This document shows, piece after piece, positions 1-10,200 of a stretch of DNA of 64,000 bases. Every line of letters starts with the position of its first letter. Position 1 is the first letter of the stretch. The notes below the pieces were generated by a model. That model did not search any database. It had not been told where the DNA came from and saw only the letters and a list, made by a program, of their open reading frames with translations. The translations under genes and the position numbers were made by a program. Origin of the DNA: Imbricaverruca yamaguchii (lineage: Eukaryota > Arthropoda > Thecostraca > Neoverrucidae); assembly GCA_034440575.1 (NCBI GenBank), contig JAOTOL010001469.1, forward strand, positions 756,501 through 820,500, read 5' to 3'.

Positions 1-50
1 GGCCGTAGCCGGAGGCCGGCGGCGGCGGGTAGCCGTACGCCGCTCTAACG
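1..50 (-). CDS. possible partial exon of a Tyr/Pro/Gly-rich secreted protein (window edge)
   Basis: Read on the minus strand, a pyrimidine-leaning stretch ends in CCGACAG at about position 51. It is followed by an open frame giving HVRAAYGYPPPPASGYG up to the window edge. The composition (Tyr, Pro, Gly, Ala) resembles the large secreted repeat protein on the same strand at 7.26-10.89 kb. The phase is 0, which matches that exon's donor, so this could be a downstream exon of the same gene after a roughly 7-kb intron. Only about 17 residues are visible and the splice site is inferred, so this is tentative. Confidence 0.3.
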
Positions 51-790
51 TGCTGTCGGGATGAACAGGTAGACCTGGATCAGAGAGCGGGGGAGGTCAT
101 GCAGGGCCGTGCGCCGGCTGACTGCCGGTCAGCTTGTCGCCGCCGGCAGGCGTGCTGTTTTATGTGAATTTGAGTTGGCAAGCGCCCCTCAATGCTGGCT
201 TCGCTCCGCCAATAATTCCAGCTTTTAACGTAGGATCCCATTAGTTGTGCCCCAAACCATTTGTGGCTGCCCATTGCCTTCATGTATTCCCCCCCCCCCC
301 ACAAATAATTACCAGAAGTAAACACCCGTGGCGACAGGTCTGCGCCGCAAAGGTCAGCTCGTCGTGGTGCGCATCGACACAGTGAATAGCCGACAATGCT
401 GCAAGCTGGTGATAACTCAGCTAGATCCCTGGATTGACCTCAAGCCTGCCCGCCGGTTAGTGTATTGACTGCGTTGTGCAATTTGTGTGATATTTTCAGT
501 AGAAGTTGCAGACCACGTAGCACAATTTCAATGCCCTCTACGAGTAAATATTACAAAAAAATGCGTGGTTAATCGGTACAAATGAAAAGATACCGTAGAA
601 GATGTAAAAGAAAGATGAAGATAAACGAAAATTGTCACAATGGTATCGTTCTACAAGATGAAAACAAAAGTCATATAATTTTTCCAAGTGTAAATTCTGC
701 GAAGAACTGATAATTTGCTTTTGGAACGTATAAATATATGCATGAAATAAGTCTGGGACGGCTCCAAGTATTCACCGGCCTACGTGAGGT
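51..790. other. no gene seen
   Basis: GC-rich to about 180, then mixed composition with a C10-type run near 290-300. I found no convincing exon, repeat or RNA gene. Confidence 0.5.
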
Positions 791-1376
791 ACACACGCCG
801 TTTACGAGCGACCCGTGAGGTGACATCGCACGTGGTGCACCACGAGGACGGTCGGTGCAATGTCTCCACGAGCGACCCGTGAGCTGACACCGCACGTGGT
901 GCTACAGTCTCCACGAGCGACCCGTGAGCTGACACCGCACGTGGTGCTACAGTCACCACGAGCGACCCGTGAGCTGACACCGCACGTGGTGCTACAGTCA
1001 CCACGAGCGACCCGTGAAGTGTACGGTCTCCTCGAGGCCGTGAGCTGACACCGCACGTGGTGCTACGGTCACCACGAGCGACCCGTGAGCTGACACCGCA
1101 CTGGTGCTGCGACCTCGAGCGACCCGTGAGCTGACACCACACGTGGTGTAGGCCGAGCGACCCGTGAGCTGACACCATGGGTAGTCGCGACCCGTGAGCT
1201 GCGTGGTGTACCGTGAGCTGACACGCATGTGGTGCTACAGCCACCACGAGCGACCCGTGAGCTGACACCGCACGTGGTGCTGCAGACTCCTCTGGCGACC
1301 CGTGAGCTGACACCGCACGTGGTGCTGCCATCTCCACGAGCGACCCGTAGCCCGACGCCACTCGAGGCAGCGACCC
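790..1376. repeat. 45-bp minisatellite
   Basis: The motif AGCGACCCGTGAGCTGACAC recurs every 45 bp (for example at 871, 916, 961 and 1006). Truncated and slightly diverged units follow to about 1375. Because 45 is divisible by three, several frames stay open on both strands, giving spurious Arg/Ser/His-rich reading frames. Variable unit lengths after 1020 suggest unequal exchange or slippage. Confidence 0.93.
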
Positions 1377-1735
1377 ATCTGAGCCATGACGTGGTTAGCG
1401 TCGGGTTTAAGCAGCAAGTGTCACTGATTTAACGCGAGCATGCCAATGTCAACGTATTCAGACGTCTCCTTTTTCGCACACCATGTCAAGCATTGCACGG
1501 GGGATAGTATTGCCATCTGAATATAAACACATGTGAGTTTCACTGTGCTATTTAGCGGCAAATTCTTCCTAGGTATTCAGCCCAAAATTTCTTTAAAATA
1601 GTAAATCTACGAAAAATAAGCATAGAACTGGTTTGGAAGAGCAAACCAATTCGTCTTTACCGAAATCGGAAGATCACAATGGCGTCATTTCCGTGGTACA
1701 CACAAGATGGCGTGAGCTAGTCGTGTCATCAATTT
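1377..1735. other. no gene seen
   Basis: Ordinary mixed sequence between two minisatellites. No repeat, exon or RNA signal noticed. Confidence 0.4.
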
Positions 1736-1737
1736 AT

Positions 1738-2230
1738 GCGGCTATTTGAACAGGGGTGGTGGGCTCCGTCGTGTTACAGCAAGCCACTGATACCGGAAAA
1801 TTTCCAAGCTGAGCAGGGGTGGTGGGCTCCGTCATGCTACAGCAAGCCACTGATTCCGGGCAATCTCCAAGCTGAGCAAGGGTGGTGGGCTCCATCGTGT
1901 TACAGCAAGCCACTGATTCCGGACAATCTCTAAGCTGAGCAGGGGTGGTGGGCTGAGGTACAGCAGGGGTGGTGGGCTCCGTCGTGTTACAGCAAGCCAC
2001 TGATGCAGGACAATCTCCAAGCTGAGCAGGGGTGGTGGGCTGAGGTACAGCAGGGGTGGTGGGCTCCGTCGTGCTACAGCAAGCCACTGATGCAGGACAA
2101 TCTCCAAGCTGAGCAGGGGTGCTGGGCTCCGTCGTGTTACAGCAAGCCACTGATATCAGACGATCGCCAAGCTGAGCAGGGGTGGTGGGCTCCGTTGTGC
2201 TACAGCAAGCCACCGGTATCTGACAATCGC
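1738..2230. repeat. 63-bp minisatellite with a short inserted sub-unit
   Basis: GAGCAGGGGTGGTGGGCTCC followed by TACAGCAAGCCACTGAT recurs with a 63-bp period (starts at about 1811, 1874 and 1937). Two units carry an extra GGTGGTGGGCTGAGGTACAG segment near 1944 and 2034, so a longer higher-order unit has also been duplicated. Open frames on both strands come from the period being a multiple of three. Confidence 0.92.
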
Positions 2231-2240
2231 CACATCCAGA

Positions 2241-2732
2241 CACGGTGAGAGCTGGTGTCAGTGGTGGCACCGCCGTCAGCGTGCCAGCTGTGTGTACTCG
2301 GGTGCCAAATATGTTGTGCGAAAGAGCGCGCCAACGGCAATGCTGGCGAGTTTCTCAGGCAATTGGACGTTCCTCCGCTGTGCTCGAGCGTGTCGCAGTG
2401 ATAATGCAGCATCGTGCTGTCCTTTGAGAATTGCTGTGTCTGCAGCCGTAATAGCCGGTGACGACGGAGACGCCTGAGTGATCGCGTGTGAATCATGACG
2501 CAGTTCGGTGTTTTCAGCGTGATGACGTCAATCGCCGACAGATCTGAAGCCCGCTGAAGGGATGCGTGAATGATGGTTACCTGCTTTTATGTGGACGTGG
2601 TTTCATGTGGATAGTTTTCCTGAATGTTGGACTGCATGCATACACACATCCACGCATGCACATATACACATGCACATATACACATGCGAGCCAGCATATG
2701 TATACGTACATATATATGTATATATATATATA
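2241..2732. other. no gene seen; short TA/CA microsatellites
   Basis: Mixed sequence with ACACATGCACATATAC repeats near 2640-2690 and a TA tract at about 2708-2732. No coding or transposon similarity noticed. Confidence 0.4.
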
Positions 2733-4003
2733 ATATCATATGCAACATGAAACAATGTTTTTCGCCCAAAGATTGGTTGTAGGATAAATATGATGCCCAA
2801 TAGAGCTACATGGATCATGATATCTTCATTGAAACTACATTGTTCGAACTCAACGTTTCGGTAGCATTGCGAAACATCTTCAGGGGCACAACAGTAAAAC
2901 AATGGTGATGCAAAAACACAGAGTTACACATCATTCGTGCAGGGACTGAAAATACATGGATTCAGGATGAAGCACGATTCGCTACATCTATCAATCCCTA
3001 CCGCCAGCTGGAACATATTGCGCAATTTTTGACGGAAAGATGATACCATAGTATTTGAGTTGGGGCGTTGTTTATGTATGTACAAAGACTGCATAATGCG
3101 GAGGTCGAAGATCGAATTACACCGGGACAAGATTCAAAAGTCACACAAAAGTAGAGAAAAGTAGAGAAGTGTGTATCACACGCAAAAGAGTGTTCTCTGA
3201 CTGATGACAGGTCGTCGTTGCAGATGACACGCTGAGTGCGATCTAATCTCCCTAAATGCTGCTGTGCCCTACAGCTAGGCTACGTAGAGTAGACACGCAC
3301 TATGCCTCATACCAGGCACAACTGAAGCGATATACTGCTGGGGATAAACAACATTTAGAAATCATGTCCTTATATCGGAATAAGGAGCCTGTTGTGAAAT
3401 AATTAAAGGACAGGATTCCTAAATGTTATTTATACTCAGTAGCATATCGCTTCAGTTTGCTTCGTGTGAGGCATCGTGCGTGGGGTCAACCCTGTGTAGT
3501 CTATGCTGTATGGTACAACAGTTTTTAGGGAGATCAGATCGCACCCAGCGTGTCCTCTGCAGAGAACACTCTTTTGCGTGTCATGCACACTTTTCCATTG
3601 ACAACTTTTCAATGTTGTCCCGGTGTAATTCGATCGTCGAACTCCGTATCATGGAGTCTTTGTACATACATGACCAGCGCCACAGCCTAAATACTAGCCT
3701 AAATGGGTAGTTTAGTTTTAGTTTTGCAATAGGTAATTTAGTTCAAGGGGGATTGGTAAATGACATGGATCGTGCTTCGTCTTCCATCCGTGTGTTTTCA
3801 GTCACTGTAGGAATGATGTGTAACTATTTGTTTTTGTATCGCCATTGCTTTACTGTTTTTGCTCCTGAAGATGTTACGCAACGCAACGAAACGTTGAATT
3901 CGAACAATGTAGTTCTAGTGGAGATCTCATGAATTATACAGTTCTATTGGCCATATCTTATGACTACGCTTTGGGCGAAACATATTATTTCATATTATTG
4001 CAA
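2733..4003. mobile_element. large palindrome of two Penelope-like element 3' ends
   Basis: The left arm (about 2733-3385) read on the minus strand aligns along its length with the right arm (about 3390-4003) on the plus strand. Each arm carries the C-terminal coding end of a Penelope-like element: RIMQSLYIHKQRP on minus near 3070 and RIMESLYIHDQRH on plus near 3650. The usual family end is an ESLYIHEH-type motif after the GIY-YIG domain. Each arm then has the same 3' non-coding sequence with a shared CGAACAATGTAGTT block. The arms differ by many substitutions and small indels, so the structure is old. Inverted partial copies are common for this class; the near-symmetric centre at about 3388 is notable. 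Confidence 0.8.
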
Positions 4004-4131
4004 GATGCCATGGCCCTCGCATTCTTCGGCAAGTCAGAAACGGCCTCGACCTTCACAATAAAGTGTCAAAATGTGAACATGATATTACATATGCATGTGT
4101 TATATACTATATAGAATATATACATATATAA

Positions 4132-4136
<5 letters not shown>

Positions 4137-4179
<43 letters not shown>

Positions 4180-4230
4180 ATATGTTGTATATGTGTATGT
4201 ATGTATATATGTATATGTGTGTTTTGTGTG

Positions 4231-4277
<47 letters not shown>

Positions 4278-4290
4278 CGTGTGCGTGTGT
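4137..4290. repeat. TA and TG microsatellites
   Basis: (TA)n at about 4137-4177 and (TG)n at about 4217-4290, separated by TATG-rich sequence. Confidence 0.97.
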
Positions 4291-4379
4291 ATTTATTTTT
4301 TTGGCAGAATATCTTCTTTCTGGCAAAAGGGGGACATAATGACGAGCCCATAGCTACGCCTTCATTTTACCGGGTCAGC

Positions 4380-4779
4380 TCACCATCTGGTCCAAGAAGG
4401 GGAGACTTAGTAATGGTGCACTCACAGAGGTGTCTCGAGAATGTTAGGTGACAACTGTAGCGGGGGCATAGTCAAATTGGGATTGACATAGACCTGCTCG
4501 ATAATGATCTTGATGGTTGTCTCAATTGGCACGTTGGTGAAAAACTTTTTTAATGTCAATGGTTGCGAGCTGTCCATGTGGGGATTTAGCCCCTAAAATG
4601 TCGATAAACTCCTCGACAAAGTCAATGCAGTGTTTGGCGGGTACGTACAGTTTGAATTGACTATTGAGTCGTTTGGCTAGTGTATAGTGCATGGCTATGA
4701 CCTGATGAATTCCAGGCTTCAATGAGTTGCCAATTGTATGAGTAATCACATTTTCATATGCATATCCGGGAGCGTACAT
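4380..4779 (-). pseudogene. Penelope-like element reverse transcriptase fragment
   Basis: A minus-strand frame reads HCIDFVEEFIDILGAKSPHG, then a TIDIKKVFHQ motif and, after a stop, TTIKIIIEQVYVNPNLTMPP. This follows the layout of Penelope-like RTs around the first catalytic Asp block (usually S-x-D-V-x-S-L-F-T-N-x-P) and the conserved downstream stretch. Stops and missing flanking domains mark it as a relic. It lies head-to-head with the plus-strand Penelope fragment that starts near 4991. The assignment is by motif order only. Confidence 0.65.
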
Positions 4780-4782
4780 GTT

Positions 4783-4852
4783 ATATGAAATCTGCTTATA
4801 AAGTGGATGAGTTAGTCATATGGGACATTATACAAAGAACATCACATGCCCA
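4783..4852 (+). pseudogene. short Penelope-like fragment (AYK linker region)
   Basis: SAYKVDELVIWDIIQR encoded here is the same element segment as AYKADGRVIQNIMTNN at 6250-6300. Nucleotide similarity runs from GCTTATAA for about 60 bp. It is an isolated, out-of-order fragment between the minus-strand RT piece and the plus-strand copy. Confidence 0.55.
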
Positions 4853-4990
4853 TGAGGGCACCATTTTTCCGGCTTTCACATGTGCAACCTGGAAAACAAT
4901 GTTTTGTCTGACCCGTCTGTTGCGCGTCATGAATACTTCAGGCACTTCAATAATGGTTTGTTGATGTACGGGACAGGGACCACCCCCGTG

Positions 4991-5413
4991 AACTCATCTC
5001 AAAATTAGTTAAGCTGATATTTTTAGTAGAATACTCAGTTCTATATTTCACATCTGAAACACCAATCGATCGGAAGATTCCATTCTTAGATGTACTTGTA
5101 GACCCCACTGATCAAAAGTTGTGTGCCTCATTATACCGAAAACAGCCCAACACTGGCTTAGCTATGAACGGAAAAAGTGAGTGTTTGAAGTGAGTGATAA
5201 TGTGAGTGAGTGACGGTTAAATTGAGTGGTGGTTAAAGTGAATGGTAAAAAGTGACACGTAAAAGCAGATTTTTAGTAAACGATGGCTACACAAACAAAC
5301 AGTTTGATGACAAAATCAAGAAGCATGTGAACAGGAACACCAACCGGACACATATAGACAGAACAAACACCATCCATCTCTACTATCAAAATTGTATGAA
5401 CTTTGCTTATAAG
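4991..5413 (+). pseudogene. Penelope-like element, RT thumb and linker, 5' part of split copy
   Basis: The plus-strand frame contains IPFLDVLVDPTDQKLCASLY followed by RKQPNTG, the hallmark FLDVLV...YRKPTxTG segment of Penelope-like RTs. After a GTGAGTGA-rich interruption at 5185-5245 come GYTNKQFDDKIKKHVN and IHLYYQNCMNFAYK. The frame is then broken by the foldback transposon at 5414-6246 and resumes at 6247. The relic has frameshifts, and the upstream RT core is not next to it. Confidence 0.8.
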
Positions 5414-6246
5414 GGAAGGGTCCGAAATGCCCACTTTTTCCCCGATAGACCTCAGTAACTACTGCACCGATTGTCATGAAAATGACTCAAATAAACTTGT
5501 ACATCGATTTTGTGCCCAATGTGTCATTTCCAGTCAGATATAATTAGGCAGAAAGCCACGAAATGAGGGATTGAAATTCGATTTCCCCCATGGACGATCT
5601 ACGAAATTAATTTACAGAATCGCGCCAGATAATCAATGCCCTTTTTCCGTATTAGATTAGTTGAGGCAGTCGAGAGATAAATTAGCATAGGAAATATGAA
5701 ACAGACTCTTCACACGGACGTCAGTACAGCCGCGGATCAAGCTTTCAGTCATCCTGAATTGTGATGTGATAGATTTCTACATTTCATATGTTAATTTTAT
5801 CTCAACTACCTCAATTCATCTAATACGGTGAAAAGACATCGACCAGTGTGTGTTTGGCGCAATTCGGTATGTTACTTTCGTAGATCGTCCATCGGGAAAA
5901 TCTCGAATGTCAATCCCTGTGTTTGTGGCTTTCTACCAATTTATATCGGCTGAAAATGACTCAAATAGCTCAAAATCGATGACGAAGTTCATTTTAGAGT
6001 CACTTTCACAAAATTTGGTGCAGTAGTTACTGAGATCGTCCATCGGGCATTTGCTATTGTGATTATATTGTTTCAACGCTATTGGGGGCGATGTAAAGCC
6101 ATTTATGGGAAAATATTTATTACGGTTTGTAGGTGAATACCACCATATGAATTAAAAGACATATATTGCTGAACATTTCGTCGAAATCCACTTCGTAATT
6201 ACTGAGATCGTCCATCGGGCAAAATAGTGGGCATTTAGACCGCCCC
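5414..6246. mobile_element. foldback/TIR transposon (non-autonomous) with 9-bp target duplication
   Basis: The 833-bp element is flanked by a perfect 9-bp duplication, GCTTATAAG, at 5405-5413 and 6247-6255. It interrupts Penelope coding sequence exactly between the two copies. Termini are inverted: GGAAGGGTCCGAAATGCCCA on the left against GGGGCGGTCTAAATGCCCA read from the right. The inverted arms extend far inward: about 5432-5705 pairs with about 5785-6046, with motifs CGATGGACGATCT and CAGTAACTACTGCACC. About 130 bp is added on the right (6052-6185), with a second copy of the end motif near 6190. It has no coding capacity. TSD length and GG termini fit Mutator- or Merlin-type elements, but the superfamily is not settled. 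Confidence 0.88.
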
Positions 6247-6700
6247 GCTTATAAGGCGGATGGGAGAGTCATACAGAACATTATGACAAACAACATCACG
6301 TGCACCAGAAACAAAGATCGCAGAAAATTCGTCGTTAACTATACAAAACATGAAAAGCTGTAACCTTGTGATTAAAAACAACCCTTAGACCAACAGAGAA
6401 AACCAAAACGTACCAATATGGTTTGCAAATTTGCATGCACATACGAAGACTTGGCTTCGTCTAGTAAGCTACATTGGTGCCGCCACAATCTTCAGTTCCA
6501 AAAGACTAACGATGCACCTCAGAGATGGAGCACCAAAAGAACACATATGAACTGCCACCAAACACCGCTTACACGAGAACACCTTACCAGCAACACCACC
6601 ATCATTATGTTTTTATCGGACTGACCACGCCTCATGGTGCTCGAGTCTTTGTACATTCATGAACACACACCAAAAATTATTTAGTCAGCACACACGTCAC
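6247..6700 (+). pseudogene. Penelope-like element, GIY-YIG endonuclease end, 3' part of split copy
   Basis: The reading resumes as AYKADGRVIQNIMTNNITCT. After frameshifts come KLCNLVIKNNP, VSYIGAATIFSSKRLTMHLR, DGAPKEH and finally RLMVLESLYIHEHTP. SYIGA...RLTMHLRDGAPKEH is the catalytic GIY-YIG-type region of Penelope-like endonucleases, and LESLYIHEHTP is the family's C-terminal signature. At least two frameshifts and several stops show it is dead. Its 5' part is at 4991-5413, separated by the transposon. Confidence 0.85.
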
Positions 6701-6999
6701 GTTGTCACTCTGGAATAATGCATGACCAGAAATGACGAAGGGGGTGGGGACGTCGGGATGTACATACAGTCCAGTGCTCCATGGTTATTATAAATAGTTC
6801 AGCTGATAATATATTTATTTTGTGAGTGACCCTTCAGGAAATGACGAGATGCGAGATGATGTTGCAAGAATAGCTCATGTGAAGCAAGTGGTCAATTAAT
6901 TTTGTAAAGTGTACTTGCATTGTGCAGAGCGGTGATTTTGAAAACTGATTAATTGCTGAATCCGTAACGTCAATTACCGAATGCAGCTATACTTAATTA
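6701..6999. other. no gene seen
   Basis: Likely 3' non-coding tail of the Penelope relic and anonymous sequence. Confidence 0.35.
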
Positions 7000-7146
7000 T
7001 ATGCATATTTATATAAGTATATAAATGTATAAGTATGTATATGTATATACTTATATATAATATATATATATAAGTATATACATATGTATTTATGTATATA
7101 TACATATATATGCACGTATATACATGTATATATATATACATGTATA

Positions 7147-7215
<69 letters not shown>

Positions 7216-7217
7216 CA
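7000..7217. repeat. TA-rich microsatellite
   Basis: Imperfect TATG/TATA repeats pass into an uninterrupted (TA)n tract at about 7150-7203. It lies in the intron directly downstream of the donor of the secreted-protein exon. Confidence 0.97.
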
Positions 7218-7257
7218 CACATGAAACGCCAGCGCTCGGGCTCCCGTCAGGACTCAC

Positions 7258-10200
7258 CGTCGAGCTGGGTCTGCCGTTGAAGTGTGGCGTTGCCAGCAGG
7301 CCGGGCAGGTAGTGGCCTGGAGCGTACGCCGGCCGCACGGTGGGGCCTCCGTGGTCCGCAAACACTGGCACGTGCACACCCGTCTGGCCGAAGCTGGACG
7401 TGCCGCCTGACACGTAGCCCAGCTGGCTCTTGGGTCCGTAGGTGTACGCCCACGAGCCTCTGAGCGGCAGCTGGCCGTCGGCGTGGGGCATCGGCGCCGG
7501 CGCCCTGTACGGCTTGTACTCGATCTCGTAGCCGGCGGTCGGCGCCGAGTAGCCGGCGGTCGCCGTCGAGTAGCCGGCTGTCGCTGCCGAGTAGCCAGCG
7601 GTCGCCGCCGAGTAGCCAGCGGTCGCCGCCGAGTAGCCGGCGGTTGGCTTGGGAGCGTCGTACGCGGTCGGCGGCATGTACTCGTGGTCGTGCGGTCCCT
7701 CGTACGTGCCGTGCTGACTGTGCATCTTCAGCGTTCGGTGCGCCGCCTTCGCCATGTGCGCCACGGGGCCCAGGTAGCTGCGGGTGGGCGCGTACACGGG
7801 CGCTACGTAGTCTAGCGACTTGGACGCCGTGTAGTCGGAGGGCGCCATGTAGTCGGCCTTTGGTGCATGGTATGTTGGCTCAGGTGCCTTGTACGTTGGC
7901 TCAGGTGCCCTGTAAGCGGACTCAGGGGCCTTGTACGTTGGCTCAGGTGCCCTGTAAGCGGACTCAGGGGCCTTGTATGTTGGCTCAGGTGCCTTGTATG
8001 CGGACTCAGGGGCCTTGTATGTTGGCTCAGGTGCCTTGTATGCGGGCTCAGGGGCCTTGTACGTTGGCTCAGGTGCCTTGTATGCGGACTCAGGAGCCTT
8101 GTACGTTGGCTCAGGTGCCTTGTATGCGGACTCAGGGGCCTTGTACGTTGGCTCAGGTGCCTTGTATGCGGACTCAGGGGCCTTGTACGTTGGCTCAGGT
8201 GCCTTGTATGCGGACTCAGGGGCCTTGTATGTTGGCTCAGGTGCCCTGTACGTGGGTTCGGGGGCCTTGTATGCGGGCTCAGGAGCATAATATGCGTGTT
8301 TGGGGACCTTGTACGCGGCTTCGGGTGTATGGTACGCGGGCTCAGGGGTCTTGTATGTTGTCTCAGGAGCCTTGTATGTGAGTTCAGGGGCCTTATACGC
8401 AGGCTCAGGGGCCTTGTATGCGGACTCAGGTGCCATATAGGCATCCTTTGGAGCATAATAGTCAGCTTTAGGAGCCTGATATTCTAGACTTGGCGTGTAA
8501 TATGCGGGTTCAGGGATGTGATATCCTAATTCTGGAGCATGGTACTCTGGTTCTGGGGCGTTGTATTCCGGCTCTTCATAATGCGATGATGTATATTCCG
8601 GTTCTGGGGCGTGGTATTCTGGAGTTTTGTAGACTGCTTTTGGTTCCTTGTAGCCCACCTCTGGAACGTGGTACTCTGGAGTCTTGTAGACTGCTTGGGG
8701 TTCCTTGTAGCCCACCTCTCGGGCGTGGTACTCTGGAGTATCGTAATCTGGCTCTTTATAGGCAGCCTCTGGCGCATGATATAATTGCTTCGGTGCATGG
8801 TATTCCGGTTCCGGTGCATGGTATTCATATTTTGGTGCATGATATTTGGGTTCCGGTGCATGGTACTCCTGTTCTGATGCGCGGTACTCAGGTTCTGGTG
8901 TATGGTACTTCGGTTCTGGTGCATCATGGTACTCCGGTTCTGGTGCGCGGTACTCGGGTTCCGGTGTATGGTACTTCGGTTCTGGTGCATGATATTCGGG
9001 TTCCGGTACATGGTACTCCGGTTCTGGTGCGCGGTACTCGGGTTCCGGTGTATGGTACTTCGGTTCTGGTGCATGATATTCGGGTTCCGGTGCATGGTAC
9101 TCGGGTCCTGGTACGTGGTATTCCGGTTCTGGTGCGTGGTACTCAGGCTCCGGTGCATGGTATCCCGGATCTGGTGCGTAGTATTCTTGAGTATGGTATT
9201 CGGGCGCCTTGTAAGATGTGGAAGCATAATGATCGGACCCGTGAGACATTGCGCCCTTGTAGCCCCTCGGGCTAGAATGGGCAGAGTGGCCGTGCGCCAT
9301 GTGCGACATCGCTAAGTGACCTGTTGCCTTGACATGGTGATTGTTGTGACCCGTGACATGGTGGCCTTTCGCGTGGCCGGTAGCGGCCAGCACGTAGTCC
9401 CATTTCTTCCGAGGTACGAGGTAGTCCTTGACTATGTGTTCATTTGGGTATGCGTCATAGACACCGTTACCGCTTCTGAAGTGGGACGACTTGGGAGGTA
9501 GGTACGCCGTCGGTGCGGCGAACTTCGCGTGCGGCATGTGCTTCCGCATGTGGTGCGTCATATGGTGTGACATGTGGTCCAGCCGACGCGTCGGCACGTG
9601 ATGCGACATGCGCTCGGGCGTGAAGTGCGGCACGTGTTTGGAAGCGCGGTGCGACATGTGGGTGGGCGCGTGCGCCGGTTGGTGTAGCTCCCTGACCTCG
9701 GCGATGGCGTGCACCGTGAAGCCGGCGTGGTGCTCGCCCCTGAGAGCCAGCCGGTCGGCGTGGTGCGGCGACCCCGCAGTGCCATGTGCCGGCTCCGTCC
9801 GGAATAACGTCGAGTCGCCGGTCAGCGCCGCCAGGTTCGGCGAGCGTCGCCACCGCCGCCGCCGCGTCGGCGCCGTCGAGCGTGCCACGCGCGCCGCGAA
9901 CGCGCCGCCGAGGAAGTCGACATCGGTGTGCAGGTTCTGCCAGAAGCTGTCGACAGGCGGGAAGCCGACGGCGGCCAGGTTCGGCCGGCGGTCGGACGGC
10001 GTCGACAGCGGGCGCCGGCACCGCCTGCACGGCACGCCCGGCTCGTGCGCCACCACGTGCTGGTACTGTGGCTGGAGATGCTGCCGCGGCCGGTGAACGG
10101 GCCGACGCAGCGGCACGCGGAGATGCTCCGCCAGCACGCGTGGGACGGCCAGACGCGAGACGGGCCGGTGCCGAGCCACCTCCAGCGCCTGGGGCGCTGT

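Noticed and set aside
780..2270. Repeat-peptide frames (for example SAHGSLV or EPTTPAQLGD types)
   Set aside because: Minisatellite artefacts open on both strands, with no signal peptide, splice logic or domain.
7090..7257. Extension of the secreted protein into Tyr/Ile repeats
   Set aside because: A GTGAGT donor at 7257 ends the exon. The extension is the intronic TA microsatellite read through.
7483..9315. Long plus-strand frames opposite the secreted-protein exon
   Set aside because: Antisense shadows of the 21/42-bp coding repeats. The minus frame has the signal peptide, splice sites and full-length continuity.
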